From Eukaryota sp. TZLM1-RC (taxonomy: Eukaryota; Metamonada: BaSk clade), in assembly GCA_040285825.1 (NCBI GenBank), contig JAUPSS010000003.1, positions 2,604,001 through 2,668,000 of the forward strand: 64,000 bases of DNA. Reading direction: 5' to 3'. This document shows, in pieces, positions 53,262 through 63,299 of the stretch (positions are counted from its first letter, which is position 1; each line of letters starts with the position of its first letter). Made by a program: the position numbers and the translations under genes. The notes beneath the pieces are model-generated. The model was not told where the DNA came from. It did not search any database and saw only the letters and a program-made list of their open reading frames with translations.

Positions 53262-54350
53262 CTACTCATCTTCTTCTACAAACACCTTACCCTTAACCAC
53301 CATTACCAAACTGGTGACTGAAACCGCAAAAAAGACCAATGTAGCAAAAATCATTGCGACAATTGAGATTACTTCCCATAACAAAACATCTGGATTGAGA
53401 AAATGAACTTCAAGTGAACCAATGGCGAATGAGGCTGCAGGAAAAACAAAAGCTAACCATGTGAGTTTGAATGACTTTACTGCCTTGTAAAACAGATTTC
53501 CAAGTGCAATTAGTAGGAAAGCAAAGAATAGAGCAATGCTGTAGAAAACCATGACCATGGCGTTGTTACCATAAATTTCATAGGTAGCAGCGGTGGCTAT
53601 ACAGGGTGGGGCTAACAGAATAAATAGCATGGGAATAAGCTTCTCTGGTAACATTCCAACAAACAACACTCGGTGGAGAAACTGTGCAAAGATCATCAAC
53701 CACCAGAACAACGAGGCGGAGTAGTTGAAGATGGCAAGCTCAAACACACCGATGCGGGCAAAGGCCAGACCAGCCAAAAGGAGTCCCACAGGTGCGATGA
53801 GACAAGCAGGATTACAAAACTTGATTTGGACCTGTTTAGTAAACCATCTGCGCATCATAAGAAGGGCAAGAGGGAATTGAATGGCGAAGCCAATCCATAT
53901 GAGGACCTTGCCAACATTTTCCAGGTCAGTATCCATTGTTCCCAATGCAACCATAAGGATGACGATACTAAACACTGGGGCAAAATTGGACTTGATGGGA
54001 TGTGTCAATTCATGCTTGATGACTACACTGGGATAAATGATATACTTGATGAGATATATGAGAGCCAGTGAAATAAACAGAACAGCAGTCAGCGCTACTC
54101 CAATTTGATAGGGCAGTGCAGGTAGCCACTCAAAAATGGAGGCGGCCTTTTTGAGCATTAGCGAGAACCCCCCAGACCCCATACACATGGCGAGGAACGG
54201 CAGGTGAAAGTTTTTCAGCCAGGAGGAAACGGGTAAATCCTGAGAACATTCCTCATTAGTATTTGGAGCATTGGTATCAACAACTACCTCATCAACGGAA
54301 CCTTTACCTGGGTCAACTTTTGAATCTTCCATTTCTTGAGTGTTTTGCAT
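53262..54350 (-). CDS. SLAC1/TehA-type tellurite-resistance/dicarboxylate transporter family protein
   Basis: 362 residues, ATG at 54350, single exon. A charged N-terminus of about 45 residues is followed by ten hydrophobic helices. Helix 1 reads FHLPFLAMCMGSGGFSLMLK, the place where TDT/SLAC1 proteins have a Gly-rich first helix; the later segments (FAPVFSIVILMVALGTMDTD, IGFAIQFPLALLMMRRWF, PACLIAPVGLLLAGLAFA, then PPCIATAATYEIYG) follow the family's five-hairpin layout. Members include bacterial TehA, yeast Mae1 (malate) and plant SLAC1 (anion channel). Whether this one carries malate, sulfite or chloride cannot be told. Confidence 0.8.
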   Translation of the reverse strand: MQNTQEMEDSKVDPGKGSVDEVVVDTNAPNTNEECSQDLPVSSWLKNFHLPFLAMCMGSGGFSLMLKKAASIFEWLPALPYQIGVALTAVLFISLALIYLIKYIIYPSVVIKHELTHPIKSNFAPVFSIVILMVALGTMDTDLENVGKVLIWIGFAIQFPLALLMMRRWFTKQVQIKFCNPACLIAPVGLLLAGLAFARIGVFELAIFNYSASLFWWLMIFAQFLHRVLFVGMLPEKLIPMLFILLAPPCIATAATYEIYGNNAMVMVFYSIALFFAFLLIALGNLFYKAVKSFKLTWLAFVFPAASFAIGSLEVHFLNPDVLLWEVISIVAMIFATLVFFAVSVTSLVMVVKGKVFVEEDE

Positions 54351-55273
54351 TGGGAAAGTGATTGTGAAAAATCAGCCTAATTGTGTCATTCAATTTTCAA
54401 CTTGACTTTTTTTCTCGTAAATTTTTTTATTAAATTAGCTAAATACTACGACAATTCAGAAATTCCTCATCCAACTACTCCACTACTAGTAGTCAATACT
54501 CCAAAAAAAGACACTGAACAACCAGCACACAACCAAAATTTTCAACTTGACAGTTCATTTTATGACGAACCTTCTTGGATGCAAGTTATTGAACCATGAG
54601 ACGAAGTTATAGGCTACTTGGCACTCTCATAGATTATCTGACATTGTTTACATTCAAAAATGCACTACCATTTTCTAAACAAAACGAAACTTTTGCTTAA
54701 GTGAATGCTTCATGAATGACGCTGTTTCAAATCCATTTCCTAATGGATTTGGATTTATGGTGAATTACGGTAACTGATGATGATTCAATTTTTTGTTTAC
54801 TAAACAAGATTTGTCAACTGTTGACGCTTCTGATGGCAAAAAACAAGAATAATTTTGATTCTGAATCAACAGTTTTTAGTGGTCAATTCACAGATCTTCT
54901 CTATGGTTCCCCTCACACATCAGTTAATTCTATACTGTTGATGTAGACATCAACAAATGTTGAAAATTTCAGCATTGTGTTTGAGTAGACAGGATTCATT
55001 TTCTGAAAACAAACAATTCCAGTAGAAAATGTATACGTTTAGTCTATTTTTTAGATGTGGTTGGGTGAGTTGCCCTGTATTTGCAATTATATTCAAGACA
55101 ATAATTTGAAATTATCGAAGCAGCTGAAGCTGAACTGTACCAGTCAGATCCTAGAATTATTTACATTAAGGTGTTAGTTTTAAAAAGGGAGTATTAGATT
55201 CTATTCATTGAACAGGTAAATCTTCCTCAATCTTCATCTTACTTTGTTTTTTTGGCTTACCACACTTCTTACA
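54351..55273. other. Intergenic DNA with two dispersed repeats
   Basis: About 54424-54532 pairs (inverted) with 23815-23922; the shared plus-strand frame reads AKYYDNSEIPHPTTPLLVVN at 54438. About 54963-55241 pairs with 33122-33406. The second lies immediately upstream of centrin and probably includes its promoter. Confidence 0.6.
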
Positions 55274-55832
55274 ATGTCTCTTATTACGCCTAAAATCCGT
55301 AGCCGTCGCACACGCCGTACTGAAATAACAGAAGAACAAAAGAATGAAATACGTGAAGCTTTTGACCTCTTTGACACAGAAAAGAAGGGTGCTATTGGCT
55401 ACCATGAGCTCAAGGTAGCCATGAGGGCCCTCGGCTTTGAGGTAAAAAAACCCGAAGTCCTACAAATCATTGAAGAGTTTGTTCTCATTGTGCCCCACTT
55501 ACCCTAGATACGACAGGGATGGTTCTGGCACCATACACTTCCAAGACTTCCTTGAAGTCATGAGCCGTAAGATTGCTGAACGAGACCCTGAAGAAGAAAT
55601 TGAAAAGGCATTCAGACTTTTCGATGACGATGGCACCGGTGTCATTACCCTCCGAAACTTGCGCCGTGTAGCCAAGGAACTGGGAGAGAATCTTGGCGAG
55701 GAAGAACTTCAATCCATGATTGATGAGGTTTGTTTCTATTTTTAGTAACATTGCTTACTTTAGTTTGATAAGGACGGTGATGGTGCTATCAGTTTGGAGG
55801 AGTTCAAGGAGATTATGTCTTTTTCAAAGTAA
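55274..55832 (+). CDS. Centrin, three exons with two short introns
   Basis: Centrin is an EF-hand protein of centrioles, basal bodies and contractile fibres. Exons 55274-55476, 55508-55727 and 55764-55832 give 163 residues. After a basic N-terminus ([17 protein letters not shown]) come four EF hands: [20 protein letters not shown], then [17 protein letters not shown] (complete only after splicing), [20 protein letters not shown] and [36 protein letters not shown] between hands 3 and 4 is the centrin signature. Hand 1 has lost some Ca ligands (DTEKKG), common in centrins. Introns: 55477-55507 (31 nt) and 55728-55763 (36 nt). A centrin gene argues for a flagellate or centriole-bearing stage, though some amoebae keep one without. 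Confidence 0.93.
55477..55507 (+). other. 31-nt intron 1 of centrin
   Basis: Donor GTTTGTTCTC, acceptor CCACTTACCCTAG, phase 2. Removal creates the second EF-hand loop. Confidence 0.85.
55728..55763 (+). other. 36-nt intron 2 of centrin
   Basis: Donor GTTTGTTTCT, acceptor ATTGCTTACTTTAG, phase 0. An earlier TAG at 55743-55745 would give an 18-nt intron but does not join the EF hand. Confidence 0.85.
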
Positions 55833-55924
55833 TTAATCAATTATTGTACTTTAAATAAAAATGAACTTTTTTGAACTAAATAATTGTTTATGGTTTTGTT
55901 GTACCTAATAATTAAATCAGTATA

Positions 55925-56421
55925 AGTTGGGATATATAACTATTTTTTTAAGGGGATGTTGGGCTGCTAATGGTGTTGATTTTTTACGAATTTATCATTA
56001 TGCAGTTGTCTGTGATTTCAAAAATGCCCTTAATTCAGTGAAACGTGGTGCTATTGACGAAGCTGTTCACCATTCTGCTGTTTTTGCAGAAGTCGCTCCT
56101 TTATTTGAATTTTTATTTTCTACACACTCACATTTACTTATGAAAACTCATTCTGTACCCTCGTGTTCAGGTGTGAAACAAGGTGATCCAATGGGCCCCT
56201 TCCTTTTTTGTCTTTCTCTTCATCCAATTTTTGTTCACCTTAAGGCACAATATCCAGAACTAGAAATTGTGGCATATATGGATGATGTTTCCTTAATACG
56301 TCCTTCTCCTGAAGCTCTAGAAGCAACAAATTTGTTTGGAATTTTAGCATCTCGTATTGGTTTTGATCTTAATTCATCAAAATACCAAGTTCTTGGTAGA
56401 CATAATGATTTTACCTCTTTT
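55925..56421 (+). mobile_element. LINE reverse transcriptase fragment, part 1
   Basis: Plus-strand frame to 56421 contains the RT palm: VVCDFKNALNSVKRGAIDEA, then GVKQGDPMGPFLFCLSL, and EIVAYMDDVSLIRPSPEALE (YMDD box). The catalytic Asp of the first motif (CDF) and the MDD pair are present. This is the domain missing from the other copies in the window. The frame is interrupted by the gypsy element and resumes at 60849. Confidence 0.8.
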
Positions 56422-56569
56422 TGTTAGCCTTGGATAATATTTATAATAGTTTATTTATAGTTTATTGCATCACTGCGCCCAAGCGCTTAAGTTGAGGGAA
56501 ATCCTCTTTCCCTTGTAATAAATTACTTTACGTTTTAGGTATACTATGTCTAACCCCCGTAGATCATCA
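56422..56569 (+). repeat. Left LTR of gypsy element
   Basis: Begins TGTTAGCCTTGG and ends GTAGATCATCA. The gag start codon (56546) lies inside it. Differs from the right LTR by several substitutions and one C in a C-run. Confidence 0.85.
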
Positions 56570-58697
56570 ATACGTATTGGATCACCTTTGGGTGGTTCCA
56601 ATGACACATCCGAGACTGGTAGGACTGATCCTCCTATGTCTCACCATTTGAGTTCTTTCTCCCGAACTCCTCAGTCGGGAACAGAACAACCCTTGGCAAC
56701 TAGGTCCGAGGAAAGCAATGCTTCTCCTCCTCCTGCGTTGACGCCTCCTTCCGGAGATTCAGTCACGAAACCCAATGCACCAAGTTCTTCCTCTTAAACT
56801 CCTCAGTTGGGAACAGAAGTACCCTCTGGTGGCGAGAGAAGTGATACTTCCTCTCACCCTCCGGGTCAAGGTTCCACTCCATCCACGGATGTTCATGTGG
56901 TTCCTTTCAGTCTTCCTGTTCCTCCCTCTAAAGTGGAAAACTTTGTACCTCTTTCTCCTCCCCCTGCTTCTGAAGGAGAGGTTGAAGATTCCCTTTTAGG
57001 TCCTGAACAGTTCAGTACTTTAAATGATTATCTGAAGTATATTATCAACCAGATTGACCCTGATTCGGCCAGCAACAAGATATCTGAGCTGTTGAAGCTC
57101 AAGATGGTTGAGTCTCCCTCTTCACCTGTAGTTTGCGCTCCTGTCGTCCCTTCCACTCCTTCTACGGAAGTTTCTGAGGAAGGACAACGAGCTCCTTCCA
57201 CTTTTTCTACGGAAGTTCCAATGAAAAGCAGCCCACCGCAACAACAAGCTCCTCTTGTAGTCTCTGCTGGTAACCCCAATCCTACTACTCCTTCTCAAGA
57301 AGTTCCCGTAGCAGGCGTTCCTGATATTTCTGTTCCTACCACGGTAGCTCTTTCAGAAGTCCATTTAACTCCATCTGTTCCTTCTTCGGAAGTTCTTCAT
57401 ATCCCTCCAACCTCTGGCCAGACTCCTCAGCAAGGTCACGTTACATCTTCTGCTCCTGCAGTTTGGCAGGTGCCCTCCTCCCAATTATCCTTAACGGGAT
57501 GTTGTTGGAGGGTTCAGAACTCCTCGTGAAGGTGTACAGAGGATCTTCGCTGGCGATGAGCTGAATCCCTTCCTAAACCGGTGCAATTCATGTCCATTTC
57601 CCAGGTTTAGCCCTGGATACAATGCTTCTCTGGATATTTATGTCAGCAGAGATTTCAGAACTGGATGGTGGTACGCCTACACAACGAATTTTCAAAGATT
57701 GTACCTTCAAGATCGTAGACCAGACCATTGTGCGTCGTATTTTGGTCCTGAGCTTAGAAGGAATAGGCCTCTCAGGGATGCCCTTATGAATGTCCAGGAG
57801 AACATTGGTGTCACCAATTCAAGTTCTCTTCTATGGGTTAACATCGAAAGGACCATTGAAGAAAGAGACATCAATGAATCTGATCCTACTCAAGTCAGAC
57901 TAGCAAGAGAAGTGTCTGAACTAAGAAGGTAACTTGAGGAACGTTCTCGTCCTCCTGCCACTCCTCAATCCATTAGCAGAGAAAACCAGAACCTCCCTCT
58001 CGACCAGAGATATGGTAACCCCCTTCACAAGTGGGATCGATTCAAAGCTGCTGCTCAAGTAGACCCTCGCAGGATTGCCTCTTGTGTTACTCCAGAGTGC
58101 TTGGCCGCTCTGAGAGCCCAGGGTAGGTTTTCGACTATGTCTGATAGTATCTCAGCCATCAACAACATCAATGAGGAACAAATATGGGAATCAATTTTAC
58201 ACCTCAGCCAATATAGCACATTAGAAACGGCGAGGAATCAGTTATACAGAGTCCAGATGAATTGGAATATTCAGGACTTTAGGAATCGCTAGGGTGACTT
58301 CACTGTGAGGCTAATGAGAACAATTTTACGAAGTACTGCCATTTCTGACGTCAGGGCAAGCGACCGTGCCTTGTATGGTCAACATTTCCTACAGAGCATT
58401 CAAAACTGGGAAATTGCAACCCATATGATCGATTCTGTTGGTATTAAGGCCATCAGCGACAATTTAAGAACGGTATGGTCCACATCCAATGTTTGGCAAC
58501 ACCACACATTACAATTTGTCGACATCCTGGCTGCTGAATACATGAGTTGTTGTTCAGCCAGATGCTACGATGAGCAAAGGGCTAACATAAGTGATAGCTA
58601 TCAGGAACATATGGGCCACTATGTTAGAGCAAACCCAAAAGACAAGAAACGAATAGGCAAATTCAAGCATGCGGATTCCAGCGTCGCCCCTGCTTAA
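56546..58697 (+). pseudogene. Gag of gypsy element, disrupted
   Basis: ATG at 56546. The first part is Ser/Pro-rich and disordered (PRRSSIRIGSPLGGSNDTSE), with a TAA at 56795 and a frame change near 57530. Beyond this a helical capsid-like region reads LQDRRPDHCASYFGPELRRN, then INNINEEQIWESILHLSQYS and HMIDSVGIKAISDNLRTVW. TAG stops occur near 57930 and 58290. The end of gag holds a zinc knuckle, CRFCGIPGHTINEC, at 58752-58794 after two more stops. Confidence 0.7.
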
Positions 58698-58751
58698 CTT
58701 AGCAAAAGGAGCAAGTCAGAAATTAAGAAAGAAAGAGATTAAGCTGGTCTC

Positions 58752-59114
58752 TGTAGATTCTGTGGTATTCCAGGCCACACTATAAACGAATGTCCTGACC
58801 CTGATTACCAGCGATCCAAGCAATGGCGAGATGCCAACCCAGATGCAGTTCAAGCATATTTGGCAAGCAGAAGTAGTAGTAGTAGTAGAGGCAGAGGTAG
58901 ACGTAGAGGAAGAGGAAGAGGCAAGGGCCCTTCCAGCAGTAATAAACGTGCACATAAATACCCACTGTTTACTATAGAGCAAGATAGCTCTCCAACATGT
59001 GATACACCAAAGCAACGTTCCAGCAATTGTTCATTGTTTACAATAGAGCAAGACAGCTCTCCAACATGTAAAACATCTATGAAACAAACCTCAGTCTCCA
59101 GCCAGTGGATTTAG
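58752..59114 (+). pseudogene. Zinc-knuckle and basic linker of gypsy gag
   Basis: CCHC knuckle at 58752-58794, then a Ser-run and Arg/Gly tract (RGRGRRRGRGRGKG), followed by two repeats of the motif FTIEQDSSPTC about 66 bp apart. These features are typical of a nucleocapsid tail and linker before the protease. Confidence 0.6.
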
Positions 59115-59240
59115 TGCTTAACTAATCCTTTAACTACCCAGAATCTTAAAACAGCTACAACGATCGAAACACCAAATAAATTTTGTTTCAACTATGAGTT
59201 CGACTCGAACCCAGACTCAGAGTCCAACAGCGATATCTTC

Positions 59241-59620
59241 ATGGTTCGCACCCCAGATGTCGCACGCAAAAACTTAAAATTGAATTTTTCAATAAATAAT
59301 TTCGAAATAGAAGGGATCATCGACTCTGGAGCTTCGATATCAGCTATCACTGTTGACTTAGCAGAGAGATGCAACAAGGTAAAGACAAACCATTGCATAA
59401 ACTTTAAGTCTGCAAACAACATCATGTCAAAGTCTTTAGGATCAGCAGAAGGCACACTGAGTTTCAGACTCGGTAGTGTAACCCAACTAGTACATGTGAA
59501 ACATAGCTTGGCCATCATTGCTGGCAACAATACGTTACTCATTGGTAGAGACCTGTTGCATCACCTAGGCTTATTAAACGATGAAGGCCTCTTCATTAAG
59601 ATGGATGAGGAACATCGTAC
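59241..59620 (+). pseudogene. Aspartic protease of gypsy element
   Basis: The retropepsin active site reads GIIDSGASISAI, with DSG at 59322-59330, followed by the flap-like region and the second hydrophobic-hydrophobic-Gly motif (LLIGRDLLHHLGL), as expected. The frame runs straight into integrase sequence (LVFVDSFTRFIIIVPLK) at about 59635, marking the internal deletion. Confidence 0.75.
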
Positions 59621-59629
59621 ATTACTTCT

Positions 59630-60678
59630 CAGATACATTCTTGTATTTGTGGATAGCTTCACGAGGTTCATCATCATAGTCCCTCTCAAATAACTCAACG
59701 TTAACCTTACAGCTGACGCTCTCATATGGAAGGTATGTGCGATATTCGGGATTCCATTCATAGTTCATAGTGACAACGGTCCAGAGTTCTCAAAAGCTGT
59801 TTTCGACGCTCTATGTAAGTTTTTGGGTATAGAGGTCTCAAAGTCCGTCCCTCACTTCTCTCAGTCCAACGGTTTAGTTCAACGCCGTCACCGTGACATT
59901 CTGCAGAATTTGAGGAAGCTGCTCATAGATTCAAACGCCTACGATGCATGGTCAGAGTACATTCCCTATGTACAATTGTTAATCAACTCATCCAAGAGTT
60001 CGATTACAGGTTAATCTCCATACGGGCTCACGTTTGGTTCAGATTTTAGCCCCAGAGCTGACCCCGGCAAAATCATAGAGACCCTCAAAAGCTCTACGTC
60101 TGAGTCAACGTATATCAACGACATTCAATCTAAATTTGCTAGATTGAAGAAGAAACAGGAGGAAGCAGAGCTCCGTCAAGCTTCCAAGGCTCCTCCTCGT
60201 GATCCCCAAATCGAAGCCAACCCTTTCTTTCCTGGCCAATTGGTCAAACGAGCTTCTTCCACTGCTAAGTTACATGGTAATTACAAAGGGCCATTCTTAG
60301 TTATTGACACACCCTCTACCTCCACGGCTGATGTCAAGAATCTGTGTACTGGTATGGTAGTTAAAGCCAGTGTGAAGCACCTCCAACCTTGGCATTCCAG
60401 TTTACCAGCAGATGATGAATTTCACTCCTGGGTTGCTGCAGGCGATGCAGAAGAGCATGTGATTCAGAAAGTCCTCAGTCAGGATGGTGACTGCTGCCAA
60501 GTCCAATGGCCTGGCAATCATATTACCACTGAACTGGTTTCGACTGTTCAAAACACCTCTGCTTACAAAGAATTCTCCAAGTCTATATCTAATACTCGCT
60601 CTCGTCCTTCCCGCCGTAAACGTCTTTCTGATAATATTGATAATAATGTTAATCCTACACCTATCAGGCCTCGACGCT
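59630..60678 (+). pseudogene. Integrase core and C-terminal module of gypsy element
   Basis: The remaining core has VHSDNGPEF (second catalytic Asp, DNG at about 59772) and SNGLVQRRHRDILQNLRKLL, where the catalytic Glu (NGxxER) is Gln. The first catalytic Asp was in the deleted part. After the core come SPYGLTFG and a module with PFFPGQLVKRASS, YKGPFLVIDT, KHLQPWH, like the GPY/F or chromo-type tail of gypsy integrases. Stops at about 59690 and 60010. Confidence 0.7.
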
Positions 60679-60697
60679 GGAAAAGAAGAAAGGGCAG
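60679..60697 (+). promoter_or_regulatory. Polypurine tract of gypsy element
   Basis: GGAAAAGAAGAAAGGGCAG lies directly against the right LTR, the normal site for plus-strand DNA priming. Confidence 0.75.
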
Positions 60698-60844
60698 TGT
60701 TAGACTTGGATAATATTTATAATAGTTTATCTATAGTTTATTGTATCATTGCGCCCAAGCGCTTAAGTTGAGGGAAATCCTCTTTCCTTGTAATAAATTA
60801 CTTTACATTTCAGGTATACTATGTGTAACTTTCGCAGATCATCA
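60698..60844 (+). repeat. Right LTR of gypsy element
   Basis: Begins TGTTAGACTTGG and ends GCAGATCATCA, followed by the TTTT target duplication. Confidence 0.85.
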
Positions 60845-60848
60845 TTTT

Positions 60849-61340
60849 GAAGGAATCGAATTGCCATTTGTGAATTATGATGATGGTTGTATTGAGTTGT
60901 TGAGAACATTGATAGGTAATGAGGAGAGTATTGCTCAATCACTTAAACAAAAAGTTGAAGCAGCCTTTTCTGAACTCGAACAAATTCAAAATTTACCTTT
61001 GAGAAACGTATCAAATTTTTTGTTGATAGATTATGGATTGGTTCAAAAATTTACCACTTGATTCGTTCCATTCCTCCAAATTTGACCACTCACTATGTCA
61101 AACAGTATTTGAGTAAAAGAACTCAATTTCTGGGTTCAGTACTGAACATGAATAATATTGATGATATTGATTAAGGAATACTTCTCAAAGAAATTTGTCG
61201 TACATTCGATTTCTTATTTGGTAGAACAGAATTGTATTTTCGCTATTGAAAGCCTTTTCTCGTTATGTTAACTCCATTGTGAATAACATTACGGAGTTTT
61301 ATAACACGCGAGTTGCAATGCAAGTGAATAGCGGAAATCT
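60849..61340 (+). mobile_element. LINE reverse transcriptase fragment, part 2
   Basis: Continuation of the LINE at 55925: EGIELPFVNYDDGCIELLRT, EAAFSELEQIQNLPLRNVSN, then with small frame changes RSIPPNLTTHYVKQYLSKRT. This is the thumb region after the RT palm. It fades at about 61340. Confidence 0.7.
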
Positions 61341-61790
61341 CCCGTCATTCAATTGATGGGGTTTGAGTAGGTAAAAGGTTGAACTTTAAATGTGTCTGTT
61401 CTTGGAATAAATTTGACAGTGACAGGAATGTATAATTAAACAACTTTAATGAAAATATTTTGCCAAAAAAGCACTTTATTGTGGAGAACACCTACCTCAC
61501 ACCCAGGATTTGTTCGTTTGCTTTAAAAATTTCTACACGGTGCCTTGTTTGTGAACACTTTGGGCCCAAAAACTGTGGGAATTTTGCCACTTTGTCCCAA
61601 GGTTTTTCCAAACACAGCATAAAGAAGGAATAATTTTCTCATTGGAATAATTAATTTTTTTAAACAGGAACAAGAAAATTTCAGGGTTCATTATTTCAGA
61701 ATTGATGATGTGACAAATTCGTCTCCATACGCTACCTATGTTTAAATAAGCTAATGTTCATCTCACTGGTGCTTTTATCTGTCTTGCATA
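61341..61790. other. Intergenic DNA
   Basis: AT-rich promoter side of the hemerythrin gene. Nothing else recognised. Confidence 0.45.
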
Positions 61791-62927
61791 ATGACCACGG
61801 GGCGTCTCACTGATATTCTTCTTTCTCAACATCAGCAGTTAATCACTCCGGTGCTACATGCTTTTGATGACTTCTTAGATGCTCAAGAGGACTCTGGTCA
61901 CACTAGATTTGTAGAGTTTTTTGAACTCTTCCATTCTCTCCATGACACAGAAGAAGAAAAACTCTTCTCATTTTTAACCAAGAGAGACCAAGTGCTCGCT
62001 CCCATCAAAGCTATGCGAGACGAAGTTGCTGTCCTTAAGGAACATCTCACCATGATGAAGTCCTCTGCCTCCGAACCTATCTCGTTCGCCACCCATGCTC
62101 GTAAGTACCATGAGCTCTTCACTGCTCATCTATACAAGGAAAACAACATATTGTATCCAATGATTGATGAGCATTTGTCTGAAATTGACCATCTCATGCT
62201 TACCCCTACCGTCAATCCAGATCAACTCCAAGGTCTCCGTTCCCGTGGTCAGTCCCTCGTCTCTGAGTTTGCAGTCCCTCAACCGTTCTCGTGTCCTCGT
62301 GCTGCTCAATTAGAAGCTGTGGAAAATTCTTCATCTAAAGTCCTAGTCTCTGAACATGTGAATATCAAGACCATGTTGAATCTGTTTCGAAAGTACTGCA
62401 AGAAATGTTCTAGTTTGAATGCTCTATATGATGTGGCATTAGCTGGCAAGTTTTTACGATTCTTTTCTGAATATGCTGATGACGTGCATCATCAAAAAGA
62501 AGAAAAGATTCTTTTCGTTACTGCAGAACAACACTCTTTTCCAGTTAAAGGTGGCCCAATTGAAGTGATGTTGCTTGAACATGACCATAATAGAGAATTA
62601 ATGCAGGCTATGAAGAAAGCACTTGCCAATGATGACGTTTCCGCTTTTATAGCTGCTGGCTTTGAGTATGTTCAGCATTTAACTCAACATATTTACAAGG
62701 AGGATGAAATTTTATTTAAATTACTGGATAGCCACTTCAATGATTCTATCCATGCACAATTGTCCAAAGCCTATGAACAAGTTGATCATGACAGAAGGGA
62801 TAGTGTTGGTGAGTTGCTGAGGTTGATGGGGGAGGTTGAGGGGGTTTTAGGAGAAGGAGAAGGGGTGACAATTGAGTTGAGTTGCGATGGATGTTCCAAA
62901 CAGTTGGAGTGCCATTATAGATGCTAA
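61791..62927 (+). CDS. Protein with two hemerythrin-like (HHE) domains
   Basis: 378 residues, single exon. Hemerythrin-like four-helix bundles bind a di-iron centre through His and Glu. Domain 1 spans residues about 5-130 (LLSQHQQLITPVLHAFDDFL, ELFHSLHDTEEEKLFSFLTK, HARKYHELFTAHLYKENNIL YP at its end); domain 2 spans about 185-325 (VSEHVNIKTMLNLFRKYC, YADDVHHQKEEKILFVT, LLEHDHNRELMQAMKKALAN, HLTQHIYKEDEILFKLLDSH). Each has the H...H..E.E and H..KE..I(L) pattern. The C-terminus is a small Cys-rich tail (CDGCSKQLECHYRC). Roles in the family include O2 or iron sensing and redox defence; the function here is an inference from the family only. Confidence 0.85.
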   Translation: MTTGRLTDILLSQHQQLITPVLHAFDDFLDAQEDSGHTRFVEFFELFHSLHDTEEEKLFSFLTKRDQVLAPIKAMRDEVAVLKEHLTMMKSSASEPISFATHARKYHELFTAHLYKENNILYPMIDEHLSEIDHLMLTPTVNPDQLQGLRSRGQSLVSEFAVPQPFSCPRAAQLEAVENSSSKVLVSEHVNIKTMLNLFRKYCKKCSSLNALYDVALAGKFLRFFSEYADDVHHQKEEKILFVTAEQHSFPVKGGPIEVMLLEHDHNRELMQAMKKALANDDVSAFIAAGFEYVQHLTQHIYKEDEILFKLLDSHFNDSIHAQLSKAYEQVDHDRRDSVGELLRLMGEVEGVLGEGEGVTIELSCDGCSKQLECHYRC

Positions 62928-63299
62928 TTGATTTTTTTTGGCCATTTTTCGTTTCTTTAAGATATAAATAGTTATGTTTAAAATATAATTAATCGTTTTT
63001 AACACTGTAAATGAACAATTGAATACAACTTAATGCCCCAATAAAGCTCAAATTTTTGCCTGAAATTGACAATCCAACAAAGAATGACTTCCTCTAATGT
63101 TTGAAATATCAACCACCAGATGATGAATTAAACCATCCAGGTGATACCTGGTGAATGATTCTTCATTCAATCTCCATTAATCCAAAATTGCAAGGACTCC
63201 ACGGAAAAAGATCAAATTGCTTCAGTGTTCGTGGGCCATTGTTAATTATTCAAAAAAGTTTGTGCTTCATTTATCTTGCAATTGTAATTATTTAATTGC
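62928..63299. other. Intergenic DNA
   Basis: AT-rich 3' flank of the hemerythrin gene. Nothing recognised. Confidence 0.45.

Larger units (their letters stand above)
56422..60844 (+). mobile_element. Decayed Ty3/gypsy LTR retrotransposon inserted in the LINE
   Basis: LTRs 56422-56569 and 60698-60844 (148 and 147 bp, TG...CA, a few differences) bound 4.1 kb. TTTT stands on both sides (56418-56421 and 60845-60848), and deleting the element plus one TTTT restores the LINE frame without a stop (DFTSF joined to EGIELPFV). Internal order gag, CCHC, protease, integrase, chromo/GPY-like tail fits gypsy, but RT and RNase H and the start of integrase are deleted between about 59620 and 59630. Several in-frame stops and a frameshift. 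A polypurine tract lies at 60679-60697. Confidence 0.88.

Noticed and set aside
55743-55745. Early TAG in centrin intron 2 as an 18-nt intron acceptor
   Set aside because: Leaves a broken fourth EF hand; the TAG at 55763 restores it exactly.
55274-55832. Calmodulin instead of centrin
   Set aside because: Basic N-terminus and the KELGEN(L)..EEL..MI.E signature between hands 3 and 4 favour centrin.
58860-58925. Arg/Gly-rich and Ser repeats as a CRISPR-like or satellite array
   Set aside because: Short codon repeats in the gag linker of the gypsy element, not an array with spacers.
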